From Liopterus haemorrhoidalis (Eukaryota; Arthropoda; Insecta; Coleoptera; Dytiscidae), in NCBI GenBank assembly GCA_963971575.1, contig OZ020612.1, positions 70,553,869 through 70,617,868 on the forward strand: a stretch of 64,000 nt of DNA, in the 5' to 3' direction. Shown here piece after piece: positions 45,850-57,562 of the stretch. The position numbers and the translations under genes were made by a program. Below the pieces are notes generated by a model. The model was not told the origin of the DNA and made no database searches. It saw only the letters and a program-made list of their open reading frames with translations. Positions within the stretch are counted from its first letter, which is position 1, and each line of letters opens with the position of its first letter.

Positions 45850-47250
45850 CGGTTTAGTAGCGACTGCTAAAATGTTTGGTTGATGCGGATTGGAGAATGT
45901 AAGAAATAAAAAACAATTAATTAACTCCTTCAGTAATCATTAAAAAATTTAAAAATGAAAAAAAAACCATTTTTTTAATGAATTTTATGTACTGAACATA
46001 TATATCCTTCATAAAAGCCATTTTGGGCCCAAAATGGGACTCAAAGTTAATATTATGGTGCATAGTGTGGGTCAAGAAATAAAAGAAATTCATAAAAAAA
46101 TATTCATTTTCTCTCGTACCTCGTTTGAATCATACAGTATGGTAGTTTTATTTAGCACCCCGTAGTTTGCTGGTTTAAATAAATTGTATAGTTAGTTTTA
46201 CAATACTGTATGGTAAACAGTACAATACCCGGTTTGTTAATGTTACAAACTAGTTTTGTTAATTTAGAAACTTGTTTTGCTACTTTTCTGCAGAACTTTT
46301 ATTTTACCAGGTACTAAATTAGTTTTGTTGTCACTATTTTACAAAATTTTATTGTTACGTTTGCTCCCTTTTTTGCTACTCCAACATAAACTTTCTCTCC
46401 GTGTAATAGCAACAATTAACAATTTATATTGTTCAATGCGGTAGTCAAAATCGCGTTTGATTAAATTTACATTCGCGTTGAAATAGAATAGCGTTTTAAA
46501 AATATGTTTCTCTTGCTGTAGTTTTTTACCACAGAAAATATATTTAGTAAATGACCTTCAGCATTTGCAAATATAATTTTTCATTTACAAAACAATACCT
46601 TACTAACCCAAAAACTCCCACGTCAAACGAATATGTGAATAAAATAAAAACCTGTAACCCTTTCAAATTAAATGTTAAATAATAACACAAATTTATCAGT
46701 CCGCCAAGACCATTAAAAATACATAATTCACAAAGATATAATCAAACAGATATTTTTAAAAGGTCGCAAATGTAATACATTTTGTTTCCAAGTCACGGAT
46801 TTGCCTGTCAGACCCGTAAAATCCTTCGCGAATTTGTTATTTACATATATTGACCTTGGACATGACCTCTGCGTGTGTCAAGTTTCCAAAGTGTTATATG
46901 TTCAGGCCTGATCCAGTAATTGGTGGTGAAAATAGAAGAAATTGCATGAGTTATGAATATTACCTTTCAATAACTGTAACTTGACTTAGCGTAGGTCATG
47001 ATATTTAATAATCTAGAACTTTCTACTTATTTTTATTTGATTTTCTTACGCCAAGATATCAAGGTAACGTAAATTTAACTTAATAGTTTTCGAATAAACA
47101 AATGTTTGTATTTTTAACTTTAGCAAATATGATGCAATATTATCAGTTAAAATTGCAAATACTTAACGAGACCATATTTTTTAGTTCAAAATTAGGGACG
47201 GGAGCTTATAGACTGTTAATAATTCAAATATAATTGCTTAATTAATTTTA
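45850..47250. other. Msp300 intron 1, nothing recognised
   Basis: AT-rich DNA between the piggyBac relic and a family A copy. I see no gene, RNA or transposon terminus. Confidence 0.5.
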
Positions 47251-47251
47251 A

Positions 47252-47782
47252 ACCGACCGCCAACATATATAAGGGAGGTATTGTGATCATACCGATTTTG
47301 ACATTTCAAGATTTCGATGGATCTCCACGAATTGAGGTCCCTACATAACGATTTGACTATTTTTAGCATAATGTCGGTCTGTCTGTCTGTCTGTGTGTCT
47401 GTCTGTCTATCTGTCTGTGTGTCTGTCTGTATGTCTGTCTGTCTGTCTGTCGGTCCGTGTACACGTGCAGAGCAAATTCGACTAAAAGGATTTTTATGAA
47501 ACTTCATATTTAAGCTTTTAACATCAACGGCACGAGTTGATCAACTTTTGGTAAAAATCGGTCGACTAGAAATAGGAGTTTACTCGTGTCGATTTTAAGA
47601 TTTTTACGAATATTTAAGAACAGAAAAATATTTCGAAAAAATTTATTTAACAAAAGTTGCTGCAAAAGCAATAACTTATAACTTTTATTTAAGACATTTT
47701 TTGATAAAACAAAAAAATTTAGAAACACTTTTCGATTTTTTTTTATGTATTTTTTCATACTTATATGTAACGTTTCCATGGT
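47252..47782 (+). mobile_element. Family A repeat, left part
   Basis: It runs from ACCGACCGCCAACATATATA through GTCTGTCTGTCTGTGTGTCT and the shared central region to TATGTAACGTTTCCATGG (47782). The right half after that point is missing. Confidence 0.85.
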
Positions 47783-48534
47783 CTAACAACTTTTATTTGA
47801 GACATTTATTTACCACATTAATTTTTGAGACATTTATTTACAACATTTTTTTTTTATCCATAAAGAATGGAACTATAATTTTTGTGCGCGAGCCATATTT
47901 CATACTAATAATAATAAGCAGTGACGAAACTACAAATATCCCAAAGGGAAATTTTTGGTAAACAGAAAAGAGTACTTACAAGCTTACTTTTTTAATTATA
48001 TTTTTATCCTAAATAAGATCAATAATTTTCTTTTTCATTGGCACTTGAAGGTGAACCCCCATCTTACAGATAAGCATTATAAGTGCCCCCCCCCCACCCA
48101 ACTATGAGTCCTGTACACACCACTGGTCCTCCAAGGGGATTTACTAATGAAAGAGTTGCAAAATAAAATTGTTTCAATCTACAGTTCTTTGTTCTTTACT
48201 TCTGAAACATTCCTAAAATTGTTTACTGATTTAAATATTAATAACACGTTTTTATTTTTATTTCTTGGCGCACTTTAAAGAATTTCTCATTAGTCGTCAA
48301 AGAAATTATAACATTCTCGTTAATCAATATTGCTGCAAACTGTTATTATTTAATCAGTTACTAAATAAAACGTGACGATTACGAGGTCAATAATACTCGT
48401 GAGTATGAAGTAGGCCACCAGCATTACAGCCCTGCTATGCAATACAACATAACTGTCAAATGTAATCACGTCATTTTTAGTCCGTAAACCGTGCAGTTTA
48501 TGTTTATTTAATATGATCAGGGGCCAGTGGCGAA

Positions 48535-48688
48535 TTAAGTTGCTTGGGGGCCCTGGGCGGTAAAATTAAAATGAGCCCTCTATTATTTTAAATAGAATGG
48601 AAATATTTGTATATAGACTTCGGCAGGCCCCCCGGATTCGTGGGCCCCGGGCGGCCGCCCAGTCCGCCCACCGCTTAATTCGCCTCTG
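48535..48688. mobile_element. Small hAT-type MITE, GC-rich
   Basis: The ends CAGTGGCGAATTAAG and CTTAATTCGCCTCTG are inverted repeats of the hAT type (CAGNGGCG start), and inside them GGGCCCTGGGCGG pairs with the GC-rich right arm. No 8-bp duplication is recognisable. A different solitary hAT end (CAGGTTGGGAACCGCTG) lies at 48841-48857. Confidence 0.55.
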
Positions 48689-49399
48689 GGCTAGAGTCAG
48701 AAATCACTTGGACATACATACAACTTGGCCAATTTTCTTTCAGAATGTCATTTCCAGTTTTATTATTTCTAATATTTTTGATTTTATTCAATTTTTATTT
48801 ATTTTTAGTGCACGCGGAGCAGTAAGGGCTCCGCGGAGCACAGGTTGGGAACCGCTGATATAGATAATAGATAAGACGTAAGTATTAGTTTATGAAGATT
48901 AAAAAAAGGGGCAGGCTAACAATTCATCGGTTCTGAGCCTTTTTGTGGACTGTCTTTTTTTTACTTTTTTTGCCGAAAATGTCAAAATTTTAGACCGTAA
49001 CTCAAAACTGACCATATATTTGTGATCTAAGGCTAAAAATAAATAAGTATACCAATTTTCGAACAAAAATCAAAAAAAAAATTTTTGAAAATTTTGGTCA
49101 AATTTTTTTTTGACTCTGATTTTAGCCAAAATATAGTTTTAGGCTAATTTTGGGGTGAGGATTATGAAAAAAATATTTTAAAAAATCATGCTTTTCTAGT
49201 TTTTGAGTTAGAGGTGATTTAGGTCAGTTTTTTGCCTATAATTCCAAAACTTTTGCCCAAACTTCAAAATGGACCAAATTTTCTTGATCTTTGACCAAAA
49301 ATGCATATTTGTACCAATTTTCAATAAAATTGGAGACAAAAATTTTTTACTTCAAAATCACGATTTTTTTTAAGGTCTACCCCTTACGACTTTTTCGAT

Positions 49400-50090
49400 T
49401 TTTGGCCATTTTCAAGGATTTTGGATTACTGCCCCTACAAAACTTAATAATATGTTTATTTAAGCCCAATTTTTTTCTTACACTAAACAGTGTAGTAGAA
49501 TTTTAAAATTTCAAGCCGCATATTTATATCCCTAACCATTTTTTTGTTAGCAATTTTCAAAATTTTCAAAAAAAAATTTAAAAACATGAAAAAATTTCAA
49601 AAAAAAATTTTGTTTCAAAATCTGGTTACAAGTAAATTAGGACCTCAGGATTTCAAAAATTTCAACCGCAGGTCTTTATTGCATTTCGTTTTTAAGATAT
49701 ATCCATGCGAAGATGTATATTTCTATAAATCACGCCATATTAAAATTTGTCACAATTTTAAAATACGCAAAATGAATAAGGCCTTAAATTTTTTCTAGAC
49801 TAAATAAACTACGAGGAATCCAAAAATTCTAACGGGAGGTCGCTATCTCTAACCGTTTTTGAGTTCTGATTTTTTTTAAATTCACAATTTTCACAAATAA
49901 TGTAAATTATGCCATTAAAAAAATTGTCGTAATCTCAAAACTCATTGAACACTTAAGGCCCAAATTTTATTTTATACTAAATAAACTACGAGGAATCTAA
50001 AAACTCTAACCGGAGGTCGCTATCTCTAACCGTTTTTGTGTTGTGATTTTTTTTAAATTCACAATTTTCACAAACATAATAATTTATAAA
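49400..50090. repeat. Degenerate ~180-bp satellite, locus 2
   Basis: Two clear units begin ACTAAATAAACTACGAGGAA at about 49799 and 49977, a period of about 179 bp. Both contain GGAGGTCGCTATCTCTAACC and then ATTCACAATTTTCACAAA. A more diverged unit lies around 49480-49570. The family also occurs, inverted, at 43640-44100. Confidence 0.65.
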
Positions 50091-50805
50091 TACATTTAAT
50101 AAATTAAAATTATAACTGCTAATATGAATTAGAGTTGCTATGAATTAGCACCAATATAACCGCTAATATGAATTAGCGCTGTTTATTATAGCTACCAAAT
50201 ATGGATTAGCGTCAACCAAAATTTGGATAAACGCGATATTTATTCTTGACATTTTATAACTACGCCTATAAAAACATGTTAAATCTAGTTCAAAAAAAGA
50301 GTACGTCCTAACTCAATTATATGAAACATAATAATTAAACGTTTAATTATACAATTTATACAAAATTAAAACAAAATTAGTTTTTCACACTTTCTTTTTA
50401 TTTTTAATAAATGACGGTAATATCTTCAACTGCAGACTATATAATTATGTAATATGCTCACAATTATTTATCATTTTCATGGTCTACTGAACAAAGTAAG
50501 TCGTCGCATTGCTTAATAAGCACAATAAGTTAAAAATATTATTTTCAAATATAAATATAACAATTTCACAGTTTAAAATTTCGTTATTTTCTCCTGGCTA
50601 TATATATTTTAAAACTAATTGTAAGTTGATTGGAGAATTACATTCATTTTTCATTTCTAACTGGACAGATGTTGCAATGTGCCGCCCGAGAAAAGAATTC
50701 GGTAAAAAGCAAAAGATTTGTTAGAAAGCAAACTTTTAGATTTTTATAGTTTTAAGGATATTTGTGAGCAAGGGTTAAACGAAACATATGTTTTCGTTAG
50801 TTTTT

Positions 50806-51923
50806 ACCGACCGCCAACATATATAAGGGAGGTATTGTGATCATACCGATTTTGACATTTCGATAGATCTCCACGAATTGAGGTCCCTACATAATGTTTT
50901 GACTATTTTTAGCATGATGTCTGTCGGTCTGTCTGTCGTCCGTTTGTCCGTCCGCCCGTCCTTCCGTCTGTCTGTCTGTCTGTGTACACGTGCAGAGCAA
51001 ATTCGGCTAAAAGGATTTTTATGAAACTGCATATTTAAGCTTTTGACATCAATGGCACGAGTTGATCAACTTTTGGTAAAAATCGGTTGACTAGAAATGG
51101 GAGTTTACTCGTGTCGATTTTACGATTTTTGGGAATATTTAACAACAGAAAAATATTTAGAAAAAATTTATTTAACTAAAGTTGCTATAAATGCAATAAC
51201 TAATAACTTTTATTTGAGACGTTTTTTGATAAAACGAAAAATTTCTAATTTCTAATTTTTTTTAAGTCTCAATTTTTCCATACTTATATGCAAGGCTTCG
51301 AACCGTTATTTTTTTCGTTTCGGTTTTCGTTCCGGTTCAATTAAAAACAAATAAATCGGTTCGGTTCCGGATTTCGTTCCGGCAAAAATAACGGTTTTTT
51401 TCGGTTTTCGGTTTAGTTCCGAGTGATAAATTTGTAAATGCTTTTATTTGTATTAGAAATTTATTTTCTACTATAATTTAGAAGAACATTTTATTCCTTA
51501 TTTTGTAATAATCATACCAAGGCCGCTGCCAGGGGGGGATTCTTGGCGTTCAACCCCTCCCTCTTGAAATAATAGAAGCGCATTTTTTTTTACTTATCAG
51601 TTAAAAAAAATACAATTTTTTTCCGCTCATCAGTACAAAATAATCTTAAATGTATTTTATATTCAATCACATAAACATTATCTGTTATTATCATTTTTTT
51701 TTCGGTTCAGTTCCAGTTTTCGTTCCGACAAAAATAACGGTTTTTTTCGGTTATCGGTTCAGTTCCGGTTCGAAGCCCTGCTTATATATAACGTTTCCAT
51801 GGTCATGAGAAATAATATCTCTGTTAGAAAATATTAAAGTTATTTCTACTCTGCTGCTAGAATGTATTTTATGCAAGTACTTTATGATGGCGGTCGGGCC
51901 TGTGGTGGCCACAGCTGATTTTT
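50806..51923 (+). mobile_element. Family A repeat, full-length copy interrupted by a hAT MITE
   Basis: It begins ACCGACCGCCAACATATATA and ends GGTGGCCACAGCTGATTTTT. The start and the near-end GATGGCGGTCGG are inverted, so ACCGACCGCCA acts as a short TIR. The hAT MITE at 51291-51780 splits it. Without the insertion the copy is about 620 bp. It contains a TCTG/TCCG microsatellite and no coding sequence. Confidence 0.88.
51291..51780. mobile_element. hAT MITE nested in family A, 8-bp duplication
   Basis: TIRs CAAGGCTTCGAACCG and CGGTTCGAAGCCCTG enclose 490 bp. The flanks CTTATATG (51283-51290) and CTTATATA (51781-51788) agree at 7 of 8 positions. The subterminal regions repeat CGGTTTTCGTTCCGG-like motifs on both sides, as expected for transposase-binding sites. 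Non-coding. Confidence 0.9.
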
Positions 51924-52281
51924 ATTTATTTATTTACGAGTTATTTTTTTATAAGACTTGATTTTTAAACTGATAACATTTCTTGTTTTTTACTATAAGT
52001 AGTAGCACTGTGAGGACTTTATGAACGCACTGTATAAATTTCCAACAGTTGCGTGCAGCAAAAAAACTTTTTATTTAAACCACACATCAAATTTCATATT
52101 CCTTTAAAACTATGATTCAAATACCATTTGGTTCCCTCCCTTATAGACACAAATCTCATGCCTGCAAACATTTATTGCGTGTGCATTCATTGCCTGCCGC
52201 CTGCCGACCTAATATTGATTACTGCATCCACTCTTCTCCGTGTTTGTGTATTTGGGTCAACGACTTCCGCTATTCATTTAC

Positions 52282-52354
52282 CTCTGTCTGGCCACGCGTG
52301 GGCACGCGTTTCAACGTCATTTTGCCCTGACACCGACTCAAACGCCACGGGCAT
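52282..52354 (-). CDS. Msp300: Msp300 exon 1: start codon and N-terminus (residues 1-24)
   Basis: The ATG lies at 52354-52352 in the context CCAACATG, a good insect Kozak match, with an in-frame TAA three codons upstream. The peptide starts MPVAFESVSGQNDVETR, has no recognisable domain and ends near PDR. The donor is GTAAAT at 52281. The exon leaves one base (G), which joins the AT at the start of exon 2 to give Asp in DEQERVQ, so phase and sequence both fit. It sits in a GC-richer patch (about 52130-52350) in very AT-rich DNA. The next exon is 10.5 kb away. The start is inferred without transcript data; another promoter or an upstream non-coding exon is possible. Confidence 0.72.
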
Positions 52355-52523
52355 GTTGGTTTATGTGAGAAAATTACATGTTGCAATTTCCAATCAATGA
52401 TGCTTTATTTGCTAACGGACCACACATGAATTATAATCAAAGTTTACAACTTTTATTTTGGATATATAATTATCAAAAGAATGAACAAGGAAGCAATGGT
52501 AATATGATTTTGAATAATGTATA

Positions 52524-52981
52524 ACACTTCACTCAATAAGTCTCCGGTCTGACATATATATGGCAACACTGTTGACAGACTCATATGATTTCTGGATAGT
52601 ACCAACCTTCAAACGATACCTGTGAAAATTTCATGACATTCTGACAATTAATTTAGAGGTTACAGTGGTTTTAGTGACTCCAGTTTTGTAATTTACAAAA
52701 GAATGGATAAAAAACAATTTCGTGTGTTGATTAAACATTGTTTTTTGATGGGAAAAAAATACTGTTGAAGCCAAACAGTGGCTTGATAAGCGTTATAGAG
52801 ACTCTGCACCAGGCAAATCAACTATTACTGATTGGTATGCTGAATTTTAATTAATTAATTTTAATTTTAGGAGCGTTGAAATGAATGTATCACTTTTGAA
52901 GGAGAGTATGTTGATGAATAAAGTCGATTTTCTAAAAAAAAAATTGTTTTTGTTAGAGCGGAGACTTATTGAACGATGTGG
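52524..52981 (+). mobile_element. mariner element, internally deleted, 170 bp upstream of the Msp300 ATG
   Basis: TIRs include CTCAATAAGTCTCCGGTC on the left and GAGACTTATTGAACGATG on the right, flanked by TA (52522-52523 and 52982-52983). This resembles the ends of Himar-like mariners. The interior keeps the transposase start (MDKKQFRVLIKHCFLMGK, then one frame break before VEAKQWLDKRYRDSAPGKS) and the C-terminal CITFEGEYVDE, with the catalytic middle deleted. Non-functional. Confidence 0.88.
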
Positions 52982-53074
52982 TAGTTGTATTTTGCAGATA
53001 ATGCTAAAGAAACACACCTATTTTAGAAATATATTTTAGTATACTCGTCGACTAGTTCCTTAAATTCCCTAAAT

Positions 53075-53621
53075 CAGGGGTTCTTAAACTTATGTAGTCC
53101 AAGAACCGTCTCTTGAGCAACATTTTTTTTTTTCGGACCCCATCCCAACCCTAGGCATTTTACGTCGTTCTTGAGACTTAATTTCTGGCTCAATAATCTC
53201 ATAGGCACTACGTTGTAATAAATATTGGTAAAAATGTTGCACTGGTTATTTTAATAAATGTTCTTGGGCATTTATAGAGATGAAATTTTTTTTTAATATA
53301 TAGAATAAAAAACAAAGTGAATAAGAGTAGTAGAAAAAATTAAAAAAGTTACAAATTATAATACGTTAAACTCATACAAACATTTCTTGGTCAAATATTG
53401 GTCAAAATAGAACATATTGTAATATGTTTTCTGTAAATAATTTGCAGTTGAATAAAAATTATTGTTTAGTTATGTTAATAAGTAGTTAGGTAACAATAAA
53501 TACAAAAAGTCTTGACCATGTAGGATTTTTATTAAATAAGTTATTTGAATAAAAGCAAAAAGTTGGGAGATGTAAAGTTAATGTCAAAATTGTTTCGCGA
53601 ACCCTAGTTTTAGAATCGCTG
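53075..53621. mobile_element. hAT-type MITE (Charlie-like ends)
   Basis: The left end CAGGGGTTCTTAAACT and the reverse complement of the right end AGTTTTAGAATCGCTG form a 16-bp imperfect TIR of the CAGnGGTTCTyAAaCt type. The 8-bp flanks CCCTAAAT and CCTTGAAT agree at 6 of 8. Non-coding. Confidence 0.65.
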
Positions 53622-53771
53622 CCTTGAATAATCGTAAAGATGCAAAACTCACAATTTGCCAGAGAAAAGTGATCAGTCACTTTCGGTAAACTGGTGAAAA
53701 TTATAAAAAAAAAATCTTTACAAAAATAATAAATAGCCAAACAAAAGTTTGTTACCTTTATTATCCAATAG

Positions 53772-54128
53772 GAATATAACAATTACGAGTCTACTGCACA
53801 AGATGAAACACCAGAAAATCACATCATTTCTCACAATACACTAAAACGAAGCAGCAATTCACAAAACACACCATCCGAACCAAAGAAAACATATACTGCA
53901 GACTCATCAGCTGGCGACGCGATATCGCCAGTCCAGAATGAGCTCGCTAATGAGATAAGCCTTAATCCGGCAATAATTAGTATACCCGTTAATACAAATA
54001 ACCAGGCTGATTCAAATAGTTTAAATTACTACGAAATAAATAAAAAAATTGATGTGAAGTGTGAATATTCACACATTTCAGGGTTTCGCATGTATATAAG
54101 AAGTGAAAGCGGCATGCTGAGTGTGTAG
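53772..54128 (+). other. Coding-like orphan fragment, cut by a family B repeat
   Basis: An open frame without a start Met runs 119 codons. The first 90 precede the family B insertion and read EYNNYESTAQDETPENHII, then KRSSNSQNTPSEPKK and a Ser/Asn/Pro-rich tail. The composition is that of real coding sequence, and a CAATAG precedes it, a possible 3' splice site. I do not recognise it; LINE ORF1 or gag-like leader sequence is one possibility. Confidence 0.3.
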
Positions 54129-54240
54129 GACAAATTTTACTTTGTAGTAATCACGGCAAAATGAACGATATTTTTAAAATAATTTATCGTCTGTTAATCA
54201 TATAATAATACTGGTTTTATTAAGAATAAAATGTTAATTA
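54042..54240. mobile_element. Family B repeat, left-end fragment
   Basis: The A-run, TTGATGTGAAGTGTGAA, then CAGGGTTTCGCATGTATATA and the GGCGGCATGCTGAGTGTGTA-like segment match 60229-60480. The copy breaks off after about 200 bp. Confidence 0.75.
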
Positions 54241-54279
54241 TTCTTATTCCAAGAATAAGAGACGATAAGCATACGCACA

Positions 54280-55320
54280 ATGGTCAAAATGTCGGCCGTA
54301 ATAAAATTTGTCCAACAGATGTTTTCCTGCTGTGATCAGAAGGTTGGAAACCACAATATAATGTGTGAAACACAAGCAAATAAATTTACAAAATCTTCTA
54401 AATCCATATTACTGAAAACACAACAACCTGTCAAACGACAATCGTTAAACACAGGCCAACGTAAGTACGCAGGCGTAGCGACAAAATGTTATGTCCGATA
54501 TAAACGGTTTCATATTTTTTATTCTTGTGTACTAGTCTTATTTCCCATTCCATATTCTTGTTCCGTATATAAACCAACCATCAATCATAAATGGTTAGTT
54601 TTTTTGAGCAACATTTTCTTAACCTTGTTACAGTTAAGATATGATGTTATATAAAAAAGAATATGCATTATTGTAGACAATTAATTCGTTGATGAGCATT
54701 GTTTCATTTCATTATTTTTTCATAGAATTGCACCATTATAAATGCTTACGCAACTTATGAAATTAAAATCTTTCCAAGAAATTAAATGCTTACATAGTAT
54801 ATATTAATATAAAACTTGTATTAATTAATTATGCAATTCCGGCAAATGTACCAACGGCTGTTCCGATGATTTTTACTCCTGAATACATTTAACAATATTT
54901 TTTTCAGCCGGTATTCTGATTAAAACACCTGCTACAATAATTAATATACATAGCTTAAAATGTAATTTTTTTGTTTCTTTTGATAAAATTTTAAATAAAA
55001 AACTTGTATGTCCTCGTTAATCTGACGTATTAGAAGATTAATTGATTTGGAGCTATGTTATATAATATAATAAATGATACATTTTTAACATTTTGTTTAC
55101 AATAGAACTTTTTCTTTTCCTTAAAGTTAACTAAAATTCGAGTTTAGGAAGTTCATCGTCTTCAAAAATCCCAAATTTTATTGAAGTTACAGAAAAATTC
55201 GAGATACAGAAACAATTTTTTATGTAAAATACGATCTTGACGCAAAAATTTTCGAAAAAGTTCTAGATATAGAAAAAATTATGGTATGAATGCAATGATA
55301 TCAACAAGCCGGTTTTCACC
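54280..55320. other. Intergenic, no supported gene
   Basis: A 124-codon plus-strand open frame (54280-54654, starting MVKMSAVIKFVQQMFSCC) has no similarity I recognise and no coding-like neighbour. The rest is AT-rich with no visible repeat structure. Confidence 0.4.
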
Positions 55321-55550
55321 GGTTGTTTAATTTAAGGCGGTTTCGGGAAACCGGCTGTTAAAATTTACGGCGGTTTTACCCTCAATGGACGGATCCAGCA
55401 ATTTTTGAAGTGGGTTACAACTAATTGATTGAACAGAAAAATATAAATATTTATAATTTCTCCTGTTCCTTTTCTCCCACATAATGGAAACCGGTTGTTC
55501 ATCAATTGGCGTGTACAACCACAGTCTGAGTGTATATGTAAAAGAAAAAA

Positions 55551-56149
55551 AATCAGCTGTGACCACCACAGAACCGACCGCCATCACAAAGTACTTGTAT
55601 AAAATACATTCTAGCAGCAGAATAGAAATAACTTGGCCTAATATTTTCTAACAGAGATATTATTTATCATAACCATGGAAACGTTACATATAAGTATGAA
55701 AAAATATATACTAAATCGAAATTTTTTTAAATTTTTTTTCGTTTTATCAAAAAATGTCTCAGATAAAAGTTGTTAATTATTGCTTTTATAGCAACTTTTG
55801 TTAAATAAATTTTTTCGAAATATTTTTCTGTTAAATATTCGCAAAAATCTTAAAATCGACACGAGTCTAGTCAACCGATTTTTACCAAAAGTTGATCAAC
55901 TCGTGCCATTGATATCAAAAGCTTAAATATGAGGTTTCATAAAAATCCTTTTAACCGAATTTGCACTGCACGTGTACACAGACAGACGGACGGACGGACA
56001 GACGGACGGACAGACAGACCGACAGACATCATGGTTAAAAATAGTCAAAACGTTATGTAGTGACCTCAATTCGTGGAGATCCATCGAAATCTCGAAATGT
56101 CAAAATTGGTATGATCACAATACCTCCCTTATATATGTTGGCGGTCGGT
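55551..56149 (-). mobile_element. Family A repeat, full-length uninterrupted copy
   Basis: Inverted relative to 50806-51923: it starts AATCAGCTGTGACCACCACA, contains CCGACCGCCATCACAAAG and AGCAGCAGAATAGAAATAAC (empty of the MITE found at 38157), the GACGGACGGACAGAC microsatellite, and ends TTGGCGGTCGGT. At about 600 bp it is the best guide to the intact family A sequence here. Confidence 0.88.
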
Positions 56150-56159
56150 AAAAAAGTGG

Positions 56160-56925
56160 TTTCAATAAGCAAAAATTTAAATAAAAAATAATACCGAACT
56201 ATTAAGATATGAACATTATTTAGATGCAAATTTGATAAACCGAATTTATTGATTTCTTATTTCAATGGTATGTTCAGTTAAATATTTTACTAAAATAACT
56301 TATTTATGCTAATACATTATTGAACATCTGTCAAAATAATATATGAATTCCTTCTTTATTATTAGACTCTCCTTTAATATATTCAGAGGTTACCTCGGAA
56401 TTAGAATCAAAGGGCCATCGAGCTGTTGGGCCGGTGGGCCGCCTGACATACTTTTCGATCAAATTAGGTCGAGCTATAATAGGTATCAACTTTCACTTCA
56501 AGGTGTTGCTAGCTTTCTTTCATTAAAATTTGTTGTACTTCCTGGATGTATGTATGAAATTGTTTATTGAAATTAAACCAATTAATCATAGACAATAAAC
56601 CATTAACAAATAAAGAATTGTTTACCTTCATGGTATATTACACAAGCTAATTTTTTAATATGTAAATATTACTTTCTCATGAATTTTCCCAACCTGTTAG
56701 GAAAAAATTATTGAATTTAGTTGAACTCAAAATTATATTGCAAATATAGTTATTAGCTAATAGAGAGATTACAGGGAAAAAGCACGTATTGTTATTGTAC
56801 ATAAAATATTTATATTTATGTTGTGATATCAATATATCAATATTTATATTTTTTATAACTTATATTTTATAAATATTGTTTTATTTCTTCGCCCGAATAC
56901 TTCGTTTCTACACGTTTCAGGTAAA
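56160..56925. other. Intergenic, nothing recognised
   Basis: AT-rich spacer between the family A and family C elements. No gene or repeat end is visible. Confidence 0.5.
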
Positions 56926-56931
56926 GTCACT

Positions 56932-57562
56932 GGATTATACAAAGTAGCACAAGCCTTTGAAGAAGCCGACAGACCCCAGGGTTTGATTGGCAACATTGCT
57001 TCCCCTATTAAGCAAACTAAAGCAGCAATTTTTACGTTCTTAAGTTTGCGTCTGCGCTGTCATCTTTCTTTCTCGCTCTAATTTAATAACCTCCTTTGTC
57101 AGCGGTTTGAACATTTAAGGTTAAGTTTCATTTAAATTTATATTATCTGTCTCATTTTGTAATACGTAACTAACAGGGAAACTTCATTTTTTATGTTGTA
57201 TATTGACAATACATTTATAATATTATCATAGTATTGGTTCATACGGATACGCCAAAGTCTGTTTACACCACAACAGTCACCAAAGTAACCAGATCTAGTT
57301 TCGTATTACAAATTGAGATGGATTATATATTATATACATTTTATTTAATAAAAATAAAAAAATAATTGAAATTGTACCACAATTTTGTTATAGTGCATCT
57401 TTGATTAAAAAAATCGTGATTACAATGTTTAAAATAAAAAAATTGGTAGTACTAGTATGTTATTTTTGTACTGTTGGAATCACTGAAAATCATTTGTGTT
57501 TGCGACATTTTTAGCCCCAGTATGGCCGCCGTTGCGGTACTTTGTATAATCTAGTGACTTTA
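56932..57562. mobile_element. hAT-type MITE, family C copy 2, with perfect 8-bp duplication
   Basis: TIRs TAAAGTCACTGGATTATACA and the reverse complement of TAATCTAGTGACTTTA. The 8-bp flank GTTTCAGG occurs on both sides without mismatch. It is interrupted by family D (57145-57323). Without that insert it is about 450 bp and colinear, inverted, with 13136-13576. Confidence 0.92.
57145..57323. mobile_element. Family D MITE, copy 2, nested in family C
   Basis: 179 bp, nearly identical to 38823-39001 (same internal TGTTTACACCACAACAGTCA). It lies inside family C; the uninterrupted sequence in the 13136 copy confirms that it is an insertion. The target is TA-rich. Confidence 0.9.

Larger units (their letters stand above)
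769..52354 (-). other. Msp300: Msp300/nesprin gene span within this window (19 coding exons)
   Basis: One minus-strand gene runs from a start codon at 52354 to a splice donor at 769 and continues past the left edge. I joined exons by GT/AG sites and frame; the 19 exons sum to 21,321 nt, exactly 7,107 codons. The order is short N-terminus, two CH domains (about residues 28-136 and 170-280), then tens of spectrin-like repeats. This architecture is that of nesprins (Drosophila Msp300, vertebrate SYNE1/2), outer-nuclear-membrane LINC proteins that bind actin through the CH pair and SUN proteins through a C-terminal KASH peptide, positioning muscle nuclei and organelles. KASH and 3' UTR are outside the window. 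Alternative starts and cassette exons are likely from family knowledge, but only one path was reconstructed. Confidence 0.93.

Noticed and set aside
47238..47507. Minus-strand frame rich in Thr-Asp-Arg-Gln (also near 50841 and 47317 on the other strand)
   Set aside because: Translation of the TCTG/GACA microsatellite in family A repeats.
48597..48863. An 88-codon plus-strand coding region
   Set aside because: It spans the right half of a small GC-rich MITE and a separate hAT end; composition follows the repeats.
54280..54654. A 124-codon plus-strand gene
   Set aside because: No recognisable family and no splice, promoter or conservation evidence; a frame of this length can occur by chance.
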